Shown: positions 26,308 to 35,159 of the stretch, piece after piece
Position numbering within the stretch: the stretch's first letter is position 1
How the letters are laid out: every line of letters starts with the position of its first letter
NCBI GenBank assembly: GCA_963742955.1
Contig: CAVUOA010000009.1
Location: 558,001-622,000, forward strand
Length of the DNA stretch: 64,000 nucleotides
Reading direction: 5' to 3'
From: CAVUOA01 sp963742955
Lineage (GTDB): Bacteria > Bacteroidota > Ignavibacteria > Tepidaquicellales > OLB5
The notes under the pieces: model-generated
What the model was told of the DNA's origin: nothing
What the model saw: only the letters and a program-made list of their open reading frames with translations
The model's database searches: none
Translations under genes and position numbers: made by a program

Positions 26308-27048
26308 ATGGGAAAACCAATGGATTACGACAGCTTTGCAGCTGTATATTCTGAAACAAGGTCTGCGCACAAAGGAATAGCTCAAGTTCTTATTGATGAA
26401 TTAAAATCTCTTAATTCTAAGGCCGAAATTATTGAAATCGGATGCGGAACCGGAAATTATATTATTGAGCTTACAAAAGTATTTCCTGATAATATTTACA
26501 GGGGATTTGATATATCAAGAGAAATGCTTAAAATCGCAAAGTCAAGAACAGACATGGTTGAATTTATCCAAGCTAACGCTGATGTAAATTTCCCTTACAA
26601 AGATGCTGCAGCTGACGGGGCTTTCCTTGTTGATGTTATTCATCACATTGTTGAATATAACATTTTCTTCAATGAGTGCAGCAGGATTTTAAAACCCGGC
26701 GCAATGCTGATTATCGTCACCGATACAGAGGATGATTTTTATAAACGAAGCGGGATAAAATATTTCCCTGAAACCCTGCGAATAGAATTGGAACGATACC
26801 CGACAAGCTATGAACTGAATCATTATGCCGGTAGTTCAGGATTTTCGCCTGTATATTCCAAACACCTTGTAAATGAATTCGAGATTGATGATAAACTGGT
26901 TTCTGCTATAGAAAAGAAACGTTCATCATCACTGCGGCTTATACCTGAGGAAGTATTCAGAGAAGGACTGAAACGTGTCAGGATGGCAAAATCAGAAGGC
27001 GAGAAATGGCTTTCTTCATATACAATTCTTAAATACCAAAAAAACTAA
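26308..27048 (+). CDS. Class I SAM-dependent methyltransferase
   Basis: A 246-residue cytoplasmic protein. Motif I is IEIGCGTGNYIIEL (~40-53), an acidic residue follows in YRGFDIS, and a motif IV-like segment is VDVIHHI (~112). It belongs to the Methyltransf_11/25 group, which modifies small molecules or proteins; the substrate cannot be deduced. It begins 1 base after the pseudopeptidase and is followed after 4 bases by the PAS protein, so these three are almost surely co-transcribed. Confidence 0.88.
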   Translation: MGKPMDYDSFAAVYSETRSAHKGIAQVLIDELKSLNSKAEIIEIGCGTGNYIIELTKVFPDNIYRGFDISREMLKIAKSRTDMVEFIQANADVNFPYKDAAADGAFLVDVIHHIVEYNIFFNECSRILKPGAMLIIVTDTEDDFYKRSGIKYFPETLRIELERYPTSYELNHYAGSSGFSPVYSKHLVNEFEIDDKLVSAIEKKRSSSLRLIPEEVFREGLKRVRMAKSEGEKWLSSYTILKYQKN

Positions 27049-27052
27049 ATAT

Positions 27053-27388
27053 ATGAATAACTGGATAAAAGAATTTCCCGGAGCTATTACAGTTTGTGAT
27101 GTTAACGGGAAAATACTGGAAATGAATGAGAAATCATGCTTAACTTTCGCAAAAGACGGAGGTGAAAAGCTAATTGGTCAAAACCTCCTCGATTGCCATC
27201 CTGAGCCTGCAAAATCAGATTTGAAAGAAATGCTGAAAACGGGCAATGCTAATGTTTATACTATTCAAAAAGACGGAAAGAAAAAGCTGATTTACCAAGC
27301 ACCCTGGTTTACAAACAGTGAATACAGCGGTTTCGTTGAATTATCAATCGAAATTCCGGAGGAAATGCGTAATTTCATCAGAAAATAA
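27053..27388 (+). CDS. Single-domain PAS protein
   Basis: The ATG at 27053 gives 111 residues; a longer frame extends upstream into the methyltransferase gene but has no PAS-like sequence there. The whole protein is one PAS domain: PGAITVCDVNGKILEMNEKS, the ligand-loop NLLDCHPEPAKSDLKEML, and strands ending in FVELSIEI. The CHPE segment resembles the PAS domain found with DUF438 proteins. It lacks any output domain, so it may sense a ligand and bind a partner protein. It is 4 bases after the methyltransferase gene. Confidence 0.8.
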   Translation: MNNWIKEFPGAITVCDVNGKILEMNEKSCLTFAKDGGEKLIGQNLLDCHPEPAKSDLKEMLKTGNANVYTIQKDGKKKLIYQAPWFTNSEYSGFVELSIEIPEEMRNFIRK

Positions 27389-27481
27389 TATACCGGAAAT
27401 TGGAATAGATATTTTTCAAACCAAGAGCGAAATTAATACTTAAGTGTCAATGTTTATTATATAATAAGTTAGTTTAAATAT

Positions 27482-27862
27482 ATGAAACAATTTCAATTTT
27501 ACCCAAAATTCTATTTATTTCTTTTCATAACAATATTCCTAGCATTGTCCGGATGCGAAAGAAAGGTTGCAAACCCCGTGCTTGAATATGTTAAGAACTC
27601 ACAGCTGCAGTTCAGCAATAAAGTTCAAAGAGATGATATAAAAGCAGCAATGTACGATATTTTAACATTGGATAAAAAATTTCTTGAGGAACAAAAATAC
27701 AGGGATTCAAGCGGAACAGAAGGACAATGGGATTTAAAAAAAATGATGACCGTTTATTTCGTGCCATCAAAACCCGGGTTAACACTAGGAGATGATTTCT
27801 ATACCGATGTTAAAGCCGATAGCGTTATGGTTGAAGTGGCAAAAATATACATGAAATACTGA
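27482..27862 (+). CDS. Hypothetical lipoprotein
   Basis: A 126-residue exported protein with lipobox LSGC (Cys ~25). The remainder is a charged helical stretch followed by a short beta region (MMTVYFVPSKPG) with no recognised domain. It should sit on an envelope membrane. Its stop overlaps the ATG of the GNAT gene (ATGA), pointing to coupled translation. Function unknown. Confidence 0.7.
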   Translation: MKQFQFYPKFYLFLFITIFLALSGCERKVANPVLEYVKNSQLQFSNKVQRDDIKAAMYDILTLDKKFLEEQKYRDSSGTEGQWDLKKMMTVYFVPSKPGLTLGDDFYTDVKADSVMVEVAKIYMKY

Positions 27863-28651
27863 TGAAAAGTATTGTAGTTCATGATAAGAATAAACTTGAG
27901 ACTTTTCTTCGTCAAAACACACCGCTTAATATTTATCACATTGGAGACCTTGATGAATTTTACAGAGATTATACTGTCTGGTTCGGGCTGGAAGACGGCC
28001 AGATTTTAAAATCAGTTATCCTGCTTTACACAGCTGTCAACCCGCCTGTACTTCTGGCACTCTCGGCTGAATCGGATATCCTTTATCTGAAAACATCTGA
28101 TTGAAAGTATTAAACATCTGCTGCCAGTAAAGTTTTATTCCCATTTAACACCTGGGATTGAAAGTTCATTTGAAAGTAACTATACCCTTACCTCATTTGG
28201 TAATTATCAAAAGATGTTTCTAAATGAAAGGGCTAAAATTAAAAATTCTGAATCTCATGATATTGTAAAGCTCAACCCGAAGGATATTGAAGAAATTAAA
28301 GTGCTGTATTCAGAAAGTTATCCGGAAAACAGCTTTGATGCGAGGATGCTCGAAACCGGTATGTATTTCGGTATGAAAAATAACGGCAAGCTTATTAACA
28401 TTTCAGGTGTTCACGTATATTCTGAAAAACAAAGAGTTGCAGCTCTTGGCAACATAACCACTCATCCTGATTTCAGAGGCAAAGGAATCGGGCAGAAGGT
28501 TACCGCTCATTTGGTCAGTATACTGCTTGAAAAAGTTGACGCTATAGGACTAAACGTAAGCCGGGACAACATACCAGCAATTAAATGCTACAGCAATCTT
28601 GGATTTATAAAAAATGCTCCTTACATGGAATATATGATTGAAAGAAAATAA
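27862..28651 (+). pseudogene. GNAT N-acetyltransferase, interrupted by one frameshift
   Basis: The first 80 codons end at a TGA at 28102-28104, but the protein continues in the +1 frame: IESIKHLLPVKFYSHLTP, then a GNAT domain with VAALGNITTHPDFRGKGIGQKV (acetyl-CoA loop RGKGIG) and NIPAIKCYSNLGF. Removing one A from the A4 run at 28090-28093 restores a continuous ~262-residue protein, so the break is one inserted base. The region with the acetyl-CoA site alone could start at an ATG at 28214. Members transfer acetyl from acetyl-CoA to amines; the substrate is unknown. It may be a sequencing error, not a dead gene. Confidence 0.8.
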
Positions 28652-28731
28652 TATTGTTCCCTGCCTGAAATTCCTTTAGTTTTAATTTATAATTTGTTTC
28701 ATTTATTAATATATTAGCTCCTTATCATTCA

Positions 28732-29241
28732 ATGAATTTCATTAACTCTAAACCAAACTTAATGGATATTAACAAAACATTAGAAACCTACAAGATGGGT
28801 TTCAATGACCTGCAGAACGCTCTGAGAGAATTCCCCGCTGAAATGTGGGATTTCAAACCCGGACCCGATAAGTGGAGCATTAAAGAAATAATTGTGCATA
28901 TTGCTGACAGCGAAATCAACGGTTATATGAGATGCAGAATGATTATAGCTCAAAGCGGCTCTGCAATAACTCCTTATGACCAGGATGCATGGGCAAATAA
29001 TTTAGACTACTCTTCCAGAAGTATCGATACCAGCCTTGAACTGTTCCGGCTTTTGAGAGTCGTAAATTACTCATTGCTGAACGGATTAAAAGAAGAAAAC
29101 TGGGATAAATTTATTAATCACCCGGAAAGCGGAAAGATAACTCTTAAAGAGTGGCTGAATATTTATTCTTCACATATACCAATACATATTAATCAAATGA
29201 AAAGAAATTATGAAGCGTGGAAACATTCTTCCGGCAGTTAG
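28732..29241 (+). CDS. DinB/YfiT-like metal-binding protein
   Basis: A 169-residue four-helix-bundle protein of the DinB superfamily. The metal His positions are visible in IVHIADSE (~61-68) and in the closing YSSHIPIHINQM helix (two His near 150-154), and WSIKEIIVHIAD is the family's typical second helix. Relatives are thiol-dependent transferases or metal-dependent hydrolases of unknown substrate. An alternative start is the ATG eleven codons in. Its 3' end overlaps the deacetylase gene by 32 bases. Confidence 0.85.
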   Translation: MNFINSKPNLMDINKTLETYKMGFNDLQNALREFPAEMWDFKPGPDKWSIKEIIVHIADSEINGYMRCRMIIAQSGSAITPYDQDAWANNLDYSSRSIDTSLELFRLLRVVNYSLLNGLKEENWDKFINHPESGKITLKEWLNIYSSHIPIHINQMKRNYEAWKHSSGS

Positions 29242-30142
29242 CATTGCTTTTTTACTATTGATGGGAACCTTAAATTCAAAAGCTGAAATAAAACCGAGAA
29301 TTGCCATTTCAATGGATGACCCCAATACTGCGGTAACACCTCTCTTGGACTGGAACACCAGAAACGAGAATATCCTTTCTGTTCTTAAAAATTACAATCT
29401 GCAGGCAGCATTATTTGTCTGCGGGATGAGGGTCGATGACTCAAACGGTACAGCATTATTGAAAAGATGGAATGAAGAAGGTCATTTAATCTGCAATCAT
29501 TCATATTCACATCTTTATTTTGATTCTAAAAAAATTGAACTAAGTACATATATAAATGATTTTCTGCGTGATGATTCTCTAATCAGAAATTACCCAAACT
29601 TTACAAAACTATACAGATTTCCCTTCTTGAAAGAAGGTAATACTCTTGAAAAGAGAGATGGTTTTAGAAAAATATTGGCAGACAAAAGCTACAAAATAGG
29701 ATACGTTTCTGTAGATGCTTCTGATTGGTATATAGACCAAAGAATGAGGGAAAAATTGAAATCAGATTTAAATGCAAATTTAACCCCGTATAAAGATTAT
29801 TATCTTAATCATATATATGACAGGGCAAATTATTATAATAATCTTGCTAAAGAAGTTACCGGGAGACAGGTTGAACATGTATTGCTAATACATCATAACT
29901 TATTGAACGCTTTGTTCCTTGAAGATTTAATAAAGATGTTCATAGAAAACGGCTGGGATGTAATAAATGTTTCTGAAGCATACAAAGACAGCATTTATTC
30001 AGAATTGCCTGATGTACTTCCGGCAGGTGAAAGCATAATTTGGGCTCTTGCAAAACAAACGGGGAAATATGACAATGTGCTCAGGTACCCGGGAGAAGAC
30101 TCTCAATATGAGGAAGATAAAATGAACAAACTCGGTTTATAA
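29210..30142 (+). CDS. Secreted polysaccharide deacetylase (NodB domain)
   Basis: A 310-residue exported protein with a signal peptide ending near NSKAE (~25). The NodB catalytic pattern is present: the DD pair D36/D37 in SMDDPN and NHSYSH with H97 and H101 as metal ligands. LYRFPFLKEG fits motif 3 and HVLLIHH motif 5. It would remove N- or O-acetyl groups from a wall or capsule glycan in the periplasm. The gene overlaps both neighbours (32 bases with DinB; TAATG with CYTH), so the three are translationally linked. Confidence 0.88.
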   Translation: MKRGNILPAVSIAFLLLMGTLNSKAEIKPRIAISMDDPNTAVTPLLDWNTRNENILSVLKNYNLQAALFVCGMRVDDSNGTALLKRWNEEGHLICNHSYSHLYFDSKKIELSTYINDFLRDDSLIRNYPNFTKLYRFPFLKEGNTLEKRDGFRKILADKSYKIGYVSVDASDWYIDQRMREKLKSDLNANLTPYKDYYLNHIYDRANYYNNLAKEVTGRQVEHVLLIHHNLLNALFLEDLIKMFIENGWDVINVSEAYKDSIYSELPDVLPAGESIIWALAKQTGKYDNVLRYPGEDSQYEEDKMNKLGL

Positions 30143-30663
30143 TGATAAATATAGAAATTAAATCAAGATGCATCAATCATGATAAAATCAGGAAAATCCT
30201 AAAATCTGAAAGAGCCAGCTTTATAGGAACAGACCATCAAATTGATACATATTTTAAAGTGAATTCCGGCAGGCTCAAGCTCAGGGAAGGTAATATTGAA
30301 AACAACCTTATCTGTTATGAGCGTGAAAACACAAGTTCACCTAAACAAAGTAGTTTCTCATTATATAAATCCGAAAATCCCGTCTTGTTGAAGAAATTGC
30401 TCTCAAAATCTTTGGGAATACTCACAATAATCGATAAGCAACGTGAAATATATTATATTGAAAATGTAAAATTCCATCTTGATAAAGTAAAAAAGCTGGG
30501 TGAGTTTTTGGAAATCGAAGCAACAGATTCGGGAGGCTCAATAAGAAAAAATAAACTTCTTAAACAGTGCACACATTACATGGAGTTATTTGGTATTAAA
30601 AAAATTGATTTAATCCCCTTCTCTTACAGTGATATGCTTTTAAATGAAGGGGCTCCAAAATAA
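30142..30663 (+). CDS. CYTH-domain protein (class IV adenylate cyclase / CyaB-like)
   Basis: A 173-residue protein with the CYTH signature: an N-terminal IEIKSR (the ExExK-type strand), QIDTYFK, GRLKLRE, ICYERE, and near the C-terminus KFHLDKVKKLGEFLEIEA. The acidic and basic residues line a triphosphate tunnel. Members hydrolyse triphosphates or make cAMP; this short CyaB-like group is often a thiamine-triphosphatase-type enzyme. It starts inside the stop codon of the deacetylase gene and ends 1 base from the convergent gene. Confidence 0.83.
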   Translation: MINIEIKSRCINHDKIRKILKSERASFIGTDHQIDTYFKVNSGRLKLREGNIENNLICYERENTSSPKQSSFSLYKSENPVLLKKLLSKSLGILTIIDKQREIYYIENVKFHLDKVKKLGEFLEIEATDSGGSIRKNKLLKQCTHYMELFGIKKIDLIPFSYSDMLLNEGAPK

Positions 30664-30664
30664 T

Positions 30665-32687
30665 TCACTTTAGCTTATTCAAATTATCCTTTGCATTTTG
30701 ATTATTAGGATCAGTATCAATAGCCTTTTTATAATTTTCCTTTGCTTTATTAATATCACCCAGTTTTTCATAAACAGAACCGAGATTATTATATGCTGTT
30801 GAAAAATCTTTTTTCTCATTCACTGCTTTCTCGAAAAATGTTTTTGCATCTTCCAGCTTATTCTGTTCAAGGTAACTAATACCTATGTTGTTGTAATATC
30901 CTGCACTGCCGGCAGGATTAATTTTAACAAGTTGAAGCAATTCTTCAATTGCTTTGTCATATTTTTTATCCTGATAATTTTTATATGAATCATTTTCCAA
31001 TCCGGCAATTACGGGCCGGTTATCCGGATTTGTATTCCCGGGCTGCTCACCTGCAGCGAGCTTCATTTTCAGGTTTTGCAGCAACTGAACTGAATTCATA
31101 TAATTGGGAGAAACTTTCTGAATTTTTTCCAGCCATATTATTGCCTCCTGTAATTTATTGTTATTGGCGTAAAGCTGAGCCATTGCATGCATCGGCTCGG
31201 GAGATAAGGTATCAAGCGTATACGATTTGTAAATATAGAAATATGCAGAATCAAAGTTTCCTTTGATTAAAAAAATCTTGCCAAGATTTACATTTGCCAG
31301 CAGTGTTTCACTCTTCAGATCGATTGCTTTGCGGTAATAAACTTCAGCTTTGTCATATTCCTGCTTGTTAGCATATATATTGCCGATGTTTACATAAGTA
31401 ACTGTTCCGGGTTTGCCTTCAGCACTAAGAAATAAAGTATTATTATCCTTCCAATCAAAGTTCCTGGAAAATGTTTGATAAGAATAAAAGTCCAAGAATA
31501 ATAAAAATCAATGATATCAATACCGGCTTTGTTTTATTATTATAGTACTTTATGAAAACTACAGCAATCACAATGCTAAGAGATATGGAAGGAATGTACA
31601 AGAATCTTTCTGCCATAAAATTCATTGTTGGCACTATGTTCATCACAGGAAGGAGTGCGGCAAAGAAAAGTAGGATTGAAAATGAAATTAACGGACTTTT
31701 CCTGAAAAAATAAGCTGTAATAGCTGCCATTACAATTATAAACACAAGCGCTATTATTACATCTGGAGCTGTTATCGAGTTTACATAAGGCAAATAGCCG
31801 TTGTAATGGTACAATAATCCAATAGGTACTATCAACAGGCGGAAATACAAAGGCAACGTCTGAAGCATTGTAAGGAGAGAAGTAAAAGCATCTTTCCCAT
31901 AAAAATAAAAATAGGTTTCTCTCTGTGGAATATCTTTTAATATAAACCATCTTAGAGAAAGATATAAAACAGATGCCGCAAAAAGGATAAAGTATACACT
32001 AAATCTCTCTTTTATTAATTTCACACTTAAACCTTTGTTCTCAGCAATATCAAACAAAATTAAAACCACAGGTAAAGTAATCGCCATCTCTTTAGACAGT
32101 AACGCCAGAACATAAAACAACAGGAGCAAAACCAGGAAATACACCTTTTGCTCTCTTAAATATTTTATATAATATATAAATGAAGAGGTAAAAAATGTAA
32201 ATGAAAGGCTATCAGTTCTTCCGCTGACCCATGTGACGGCTTCGGTATGAATAGGATGCACAGCAAATATTAACCCCCCGAATAAAACAGCAAATAGTTT
32301 AGCTCCTGTAAGATTTCCTTTTCCTCCTGCAAAAATCAGGAGAAGCAATTTGAAAAATAGCAGTGAGTTAATTACGTGAATAATAATATTTGTCAGGTGA
32401 AAACCAAAAGGCTTCAAACCCCATAATGCATAGTCTATAGCGTATGTTGTAGAAACCACCGGTCTGTAATACCTGCCTATTACTTTATGAAAGCCTTCCT
32501 GGGCGGTGAAATATTTTGGTATATTTGATATTTCGGTAATAGACTGGTCTCCGAGTACAACGGATTCATCATCAAAAACAAATTCATTCGAAAGTGCATT
32601 TATATAAACAACAAATGAGGCAGCAGCAATTATGATATAGTATAACAGGTTTGGTGAATTTTGTTTTTTTAAAGGGAGCTTTGGCAT
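30665..32687 (-). pseudogene. TMTC-like membrane glycosyltransferase with C-terminal TPRs, interrupted by one frameshift
   Basis: The N-terminal part (32687-31455) is a multi-pass membrane protein with TMTC hallmarks: FVFDDESVV in the first lumenal loop, YYRPVVSTTYAIDY, and HPIHTEAVTWVSGRTDS. It stops after the last membrane helix. The continuation, in the next frame from ~31490, reads FYSYQTFSRNFDW, a junction expected between membrane part and TPR part, followed by about six TPR repeats to the stop at 30665. Deleting one base from the A4 run at 31486-31489 (T4 on the coding strand) joins them into a ~670-residue protein. Animal TMTCs are protein O-mannosyltransferases; the bacterial role is unknown. 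A sequence error is as likely as a mutation. Confidence 0.82.
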
Positions 32688-32784
32688 TTAGAAACTAATA
32701 CACGTAAAAAAATGGTTTCATAACAAGGAAATTTATTTGTAAATTTACACAATAATAAAATTCTTTACAATTACGACATCAGTG

Positions 32785-33231
32785 ATGAAGAAAACTCTTA
32801 TCATTTTACCGGTTTTATTATCATTTTTATTTTTATCCTGCGGTAAGGCATCGAATAACCCCAGAGGCTGTGTTAGCTCGTTTATTATTTCAATAGAACA
32901 GCATGATATGAGCAAGGCCTGGAGCCTGCTTGGCAATGATGCACAATCATATTTCAATACACTTGGTGAAAGGCAGAGACGTTCCGGTAAAGGTGCTTTT
33001 GAAAACGAAATTGATAAAATAAAAACTTTCCGAAGTGCAAGGACCGATTATTCAATTCACAAAGATAAAGACGTTCAGGACACAATAAAGCTGATTGTTT
33101 TCGGTGGAAAGGAATTTAACATCAATATAACAGATGATGATGGAAATTATAAAATCAAGGACCAGCAGTCTGTAAGGAATGTTCTCGATGTTATTTCAGG
33201 CGAGTTAAAACAAAACCAGCATTTCTATTAG
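32785..33231 (+). CDS. Hypothetical lipoprotein
   Basis: A 148-residue exported protein with lipobox FLSC (Cys ~19). The mature part resembles small SnoaL/NTF2-like or DUF4878-type lipoproteins (a helix such as CVSSFIISIEQHDMSKAWSLLG, then beta strands), but I cannot name a family with certainty. The ATG at 32785 is preferred over the GTG one codon earlier. It is divergent from the TMTC-like gene and convergent with the GWxTD gene, 9 bases away. Confidence 0.7.
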   Translation: MKKTLIILPVLLSFLFLSCGKASNNPRGCVSSFIISIEQHDMSKAWSLLGNDAQSYFNTLGERQRRSGKGAFENEIDKIKTFRSARTDYSIHKDKDVQDTIKLIVFGGKEFNINITDDDGNYKIKDQQSVRNVLDVISGELKQNQHFY

Positions 33232-33240
33232 TTTGTTCAG

Positions 33241-34503
33241 CTACCTGTAGTTATATCTTTCCCAAATAGGAGTAATAAGTCTGTAATCCCCAAAACCTGA
33301 ATCATCAACAAAAACAAACTGTCTGTTGACTTCATAATAATCCCAAATCTCGTAAGGTTTGGTGTCCATTTCATATGGATGGCGCTCAATGTTGCTGGGT
33401 AATCCGAATATTATATAAACCATTCCCATATCAGTTTTCCAGCCTTTTGTATACGGTGTGGAGAAATGTTTATCTGCGTATTTAATTCTTTTGTAGTATT
33501 CAATCAGGACTTCATTCTTTTTAGTTGAAGGGCTAGGGTCCTTGGAATTCCAGAACTCGATTAATCTTTTTCTTTTTTCTGCATCGGTTTTACCGTCCTT
33601 TACATAGTCCCATTCGTCATCTTTAGCAATATATTGAAGCTGTGCTATCGCTTCATCTAGATTATTAAGGTCAATTGGAAAATTTACATTCTGGTCTTCA
33701 AGAGTTCCAGTTTTAGAAATTGTAAATTGGGGGGTTGAAGCTGTAACTTCAATTTTTAATTTATCCTCAGGAAGTTTTGATGTCGGAACCGCAATAAACA
33801 GCTTATTTTCAATATCTATCCCGTTTGTAATGTCTAATGTGTCATCCTTAGTAAACACCTGGTTATTCTGGGAATCCGTTATTCTGCAATTCACTTTTAC
33901 GGATCTCAATTCAGAATTTCTGTATATAAAGAAAAATAAATAACAAGTATCGAGATCGCTCACATTCCTTGATACACATGGAGTAATATATCTTCTCCCG
34001 TTCAATTCTTCAAGCTTTGAGACTACCATAATATCACTAATAGAAAGAGGGTCTGTAAGAAAATTTCTTATTTCAACATTTTTTTCACGAACCGAGTGTT
34101 TCTTAGTGCTCAGTTCAAATAATGATATTTTCACTTTATAACTGCCAGGAACAAGAAAAATATTTTTTATCACAATTTGCGAGTTATTGGCAAGGTATTC
34201 AATATCAGTTTTAGAGGTTGTTATTACCTCTTTATATACCTTATTAAAAACTGAGTTTCCCAAATTATCATTTATATCAAGGGTTAAATCTACATTTGCA
34301 ATAAAGTTGTTTGAGTTCTTATCCCGCTTGAACTCTACTTTATCAAAAGGAATTTCCGCATAAACATCAAGCCGCGTTTTTGTACTATCAGGAGAAAAGA
34401 AATTCAGAGCATCCATATTGAACATTTCTTCTTTATTCTTTTCCTGAGTAAAAGCTGTATTTAAAATAAGGGCTGAAAGGGCTAAGGTTATTAATGTCTT
34501 CAT
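33241..34503 (-). CDS. GWxTD domain-containing exported protein
   Basis: A 420-residue exported protein with a signal peptide ending near NTAFTQ (~20). The N-terminal ~250 residues are beta-rich. The C-terminal ~130 residues form a GWxTD domain: YKRIKYADKHF, then GWKTDMGMVYIIFGLP, and YEIWDYY followed by a closing FVDDSGFGDYRL. Such proteins occur widely in Bacteroidota and Ignavibacteria, often several per genome; the function is unknown and probably concerns the cell surface. Confidence 0.85.
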   Translation of the reverse strand: MKTLITLALSALILNTAFTQEKNKEEMFNMDALNFFSPDSTKTRLDVYAEIPFDKVEFKRDKNSNNFIANVDLTLDINDNLGNSVFNKVYKEVITTSKTDIEYLANNSQIVIKNIFLVPGSYKVKISLFELSTKKHSVREKNVEIRNFLTDPLSISDIMVVSKLEELNGRRYITPCVSRNVSDLDTCYLFFFIYRNSELRSVKVNCRITDSQNNQVFTKDDTLDITNGIDIENKLFIAVPTSKLPEDKLKIEVTASTPQFTISKTGTLEDQNVNFPIDLNNLDEAIAQLQYIAKDDEWDYVKDGKTDAEKRKRLIEFWNSKDPSPSTKKNEVLIEYYKRIKYADKHFSTPYTKGWKTDMGMVYIIFGLPSNIERHPYEMDTKPYEIWDYYEVNRQFVFVDDSGFGDYRLITPIWERYNYR

Positions 34504-34600
34504 GGTTAAAGAGCAAATTTTTTATTGCTTACGCATTATACTAAATAATAAGAAATATTTGCAATGTAATTGCATATTTTTGTGTAAAATCCGAGTAATT

Positions 34601-35020
34601 TCAATCAATATCTCCCAAAGCATATTTTTTGCCGATTTTCAAAAAAGCAAAATAAACTTTTTTCCTGGAGCCTTTTTGGAATTCCACAAGCCAGGTATAC
34701 CACTTTCCTTCGGTTTCTTCTTTTTCAGTAAAGTCAGTAAGCTCGTAATCACCACCTTCAATCAGATAATTTTTTATTCTGCTGCATACCTCGATTACAT
34801 CTCTTTTTTCCGATTCATTTTCAAAATTATAAACATCTTTCCATTGTCTTGACGTATCCTCACCTCTGTAAACAATATATTTAGATGCTTCTTTGTAGTT
34901 ATCGGTAAAACACAGTACAAACAGTTTTTGAAGCCTGTCCCCTACCTGGTCACTTTGAGCAAGAACGGAAACACTGCTGACCAATAATAATAAAGCCGTG
35001 ATAATAACTCTTGTTTTCAT
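34601..35020 (-). CDS. Hypothetical exported protein
   Basis: A 139-residue protein with a signal peptide ending near VSVLAQ (~22) and a compact mature part rich in Lys/Glu/Tyr. Its closing FAFLKIGKKYALGDID and the EGKWYTWLVEFQKG strand suggest an NTF2-like or small beta-sheet domain, but no family is named with confidence. It lies 97 bases upstream of the GWxTD gene on the same strand. Confidence 0.65.
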   Translation of the reverse strand: MKTRVIITALLLLVSSVSVLAQSDQVGDRLQKLFVLCFTDNYKEASKYIVYRGEDTSRQWKDVYNFENESEKRDVIEVCSRIKNYLIEGGDYELTDFTEKEETEGKWYTWLVEFQKGSRKKVYFAFLKIGKKYALGDID

Positions 35021-35159
35021 ATAAAATAGATTACTTGCTGATAAGTTTAAAATTTCTTTTTAAACTTTTGGTTCAACCTGAAGTACCATTCTCTGATGTT
35101 TCGATTATTCTGTACTGTTTCATCGTTTGCTCCTCATAATTTAATTAAAAATTTATGTT

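Noticed and set aside
28085..28105. Programmed frameshifting or phase variation in the GNAT gene
   Set aside because: The A4 run is too short for slippage-driven phase variation and no stimulatory structure is apparent; a one-base insertion is simpler.
34502..34852. A 116-codon plus-strand frame between the GWxTD gene and the exported protein
   Set aside because: It mostly covers the antisense strand of the exported protein and is Phe/Ile-rich low-complexity sequence with no signal or domain.
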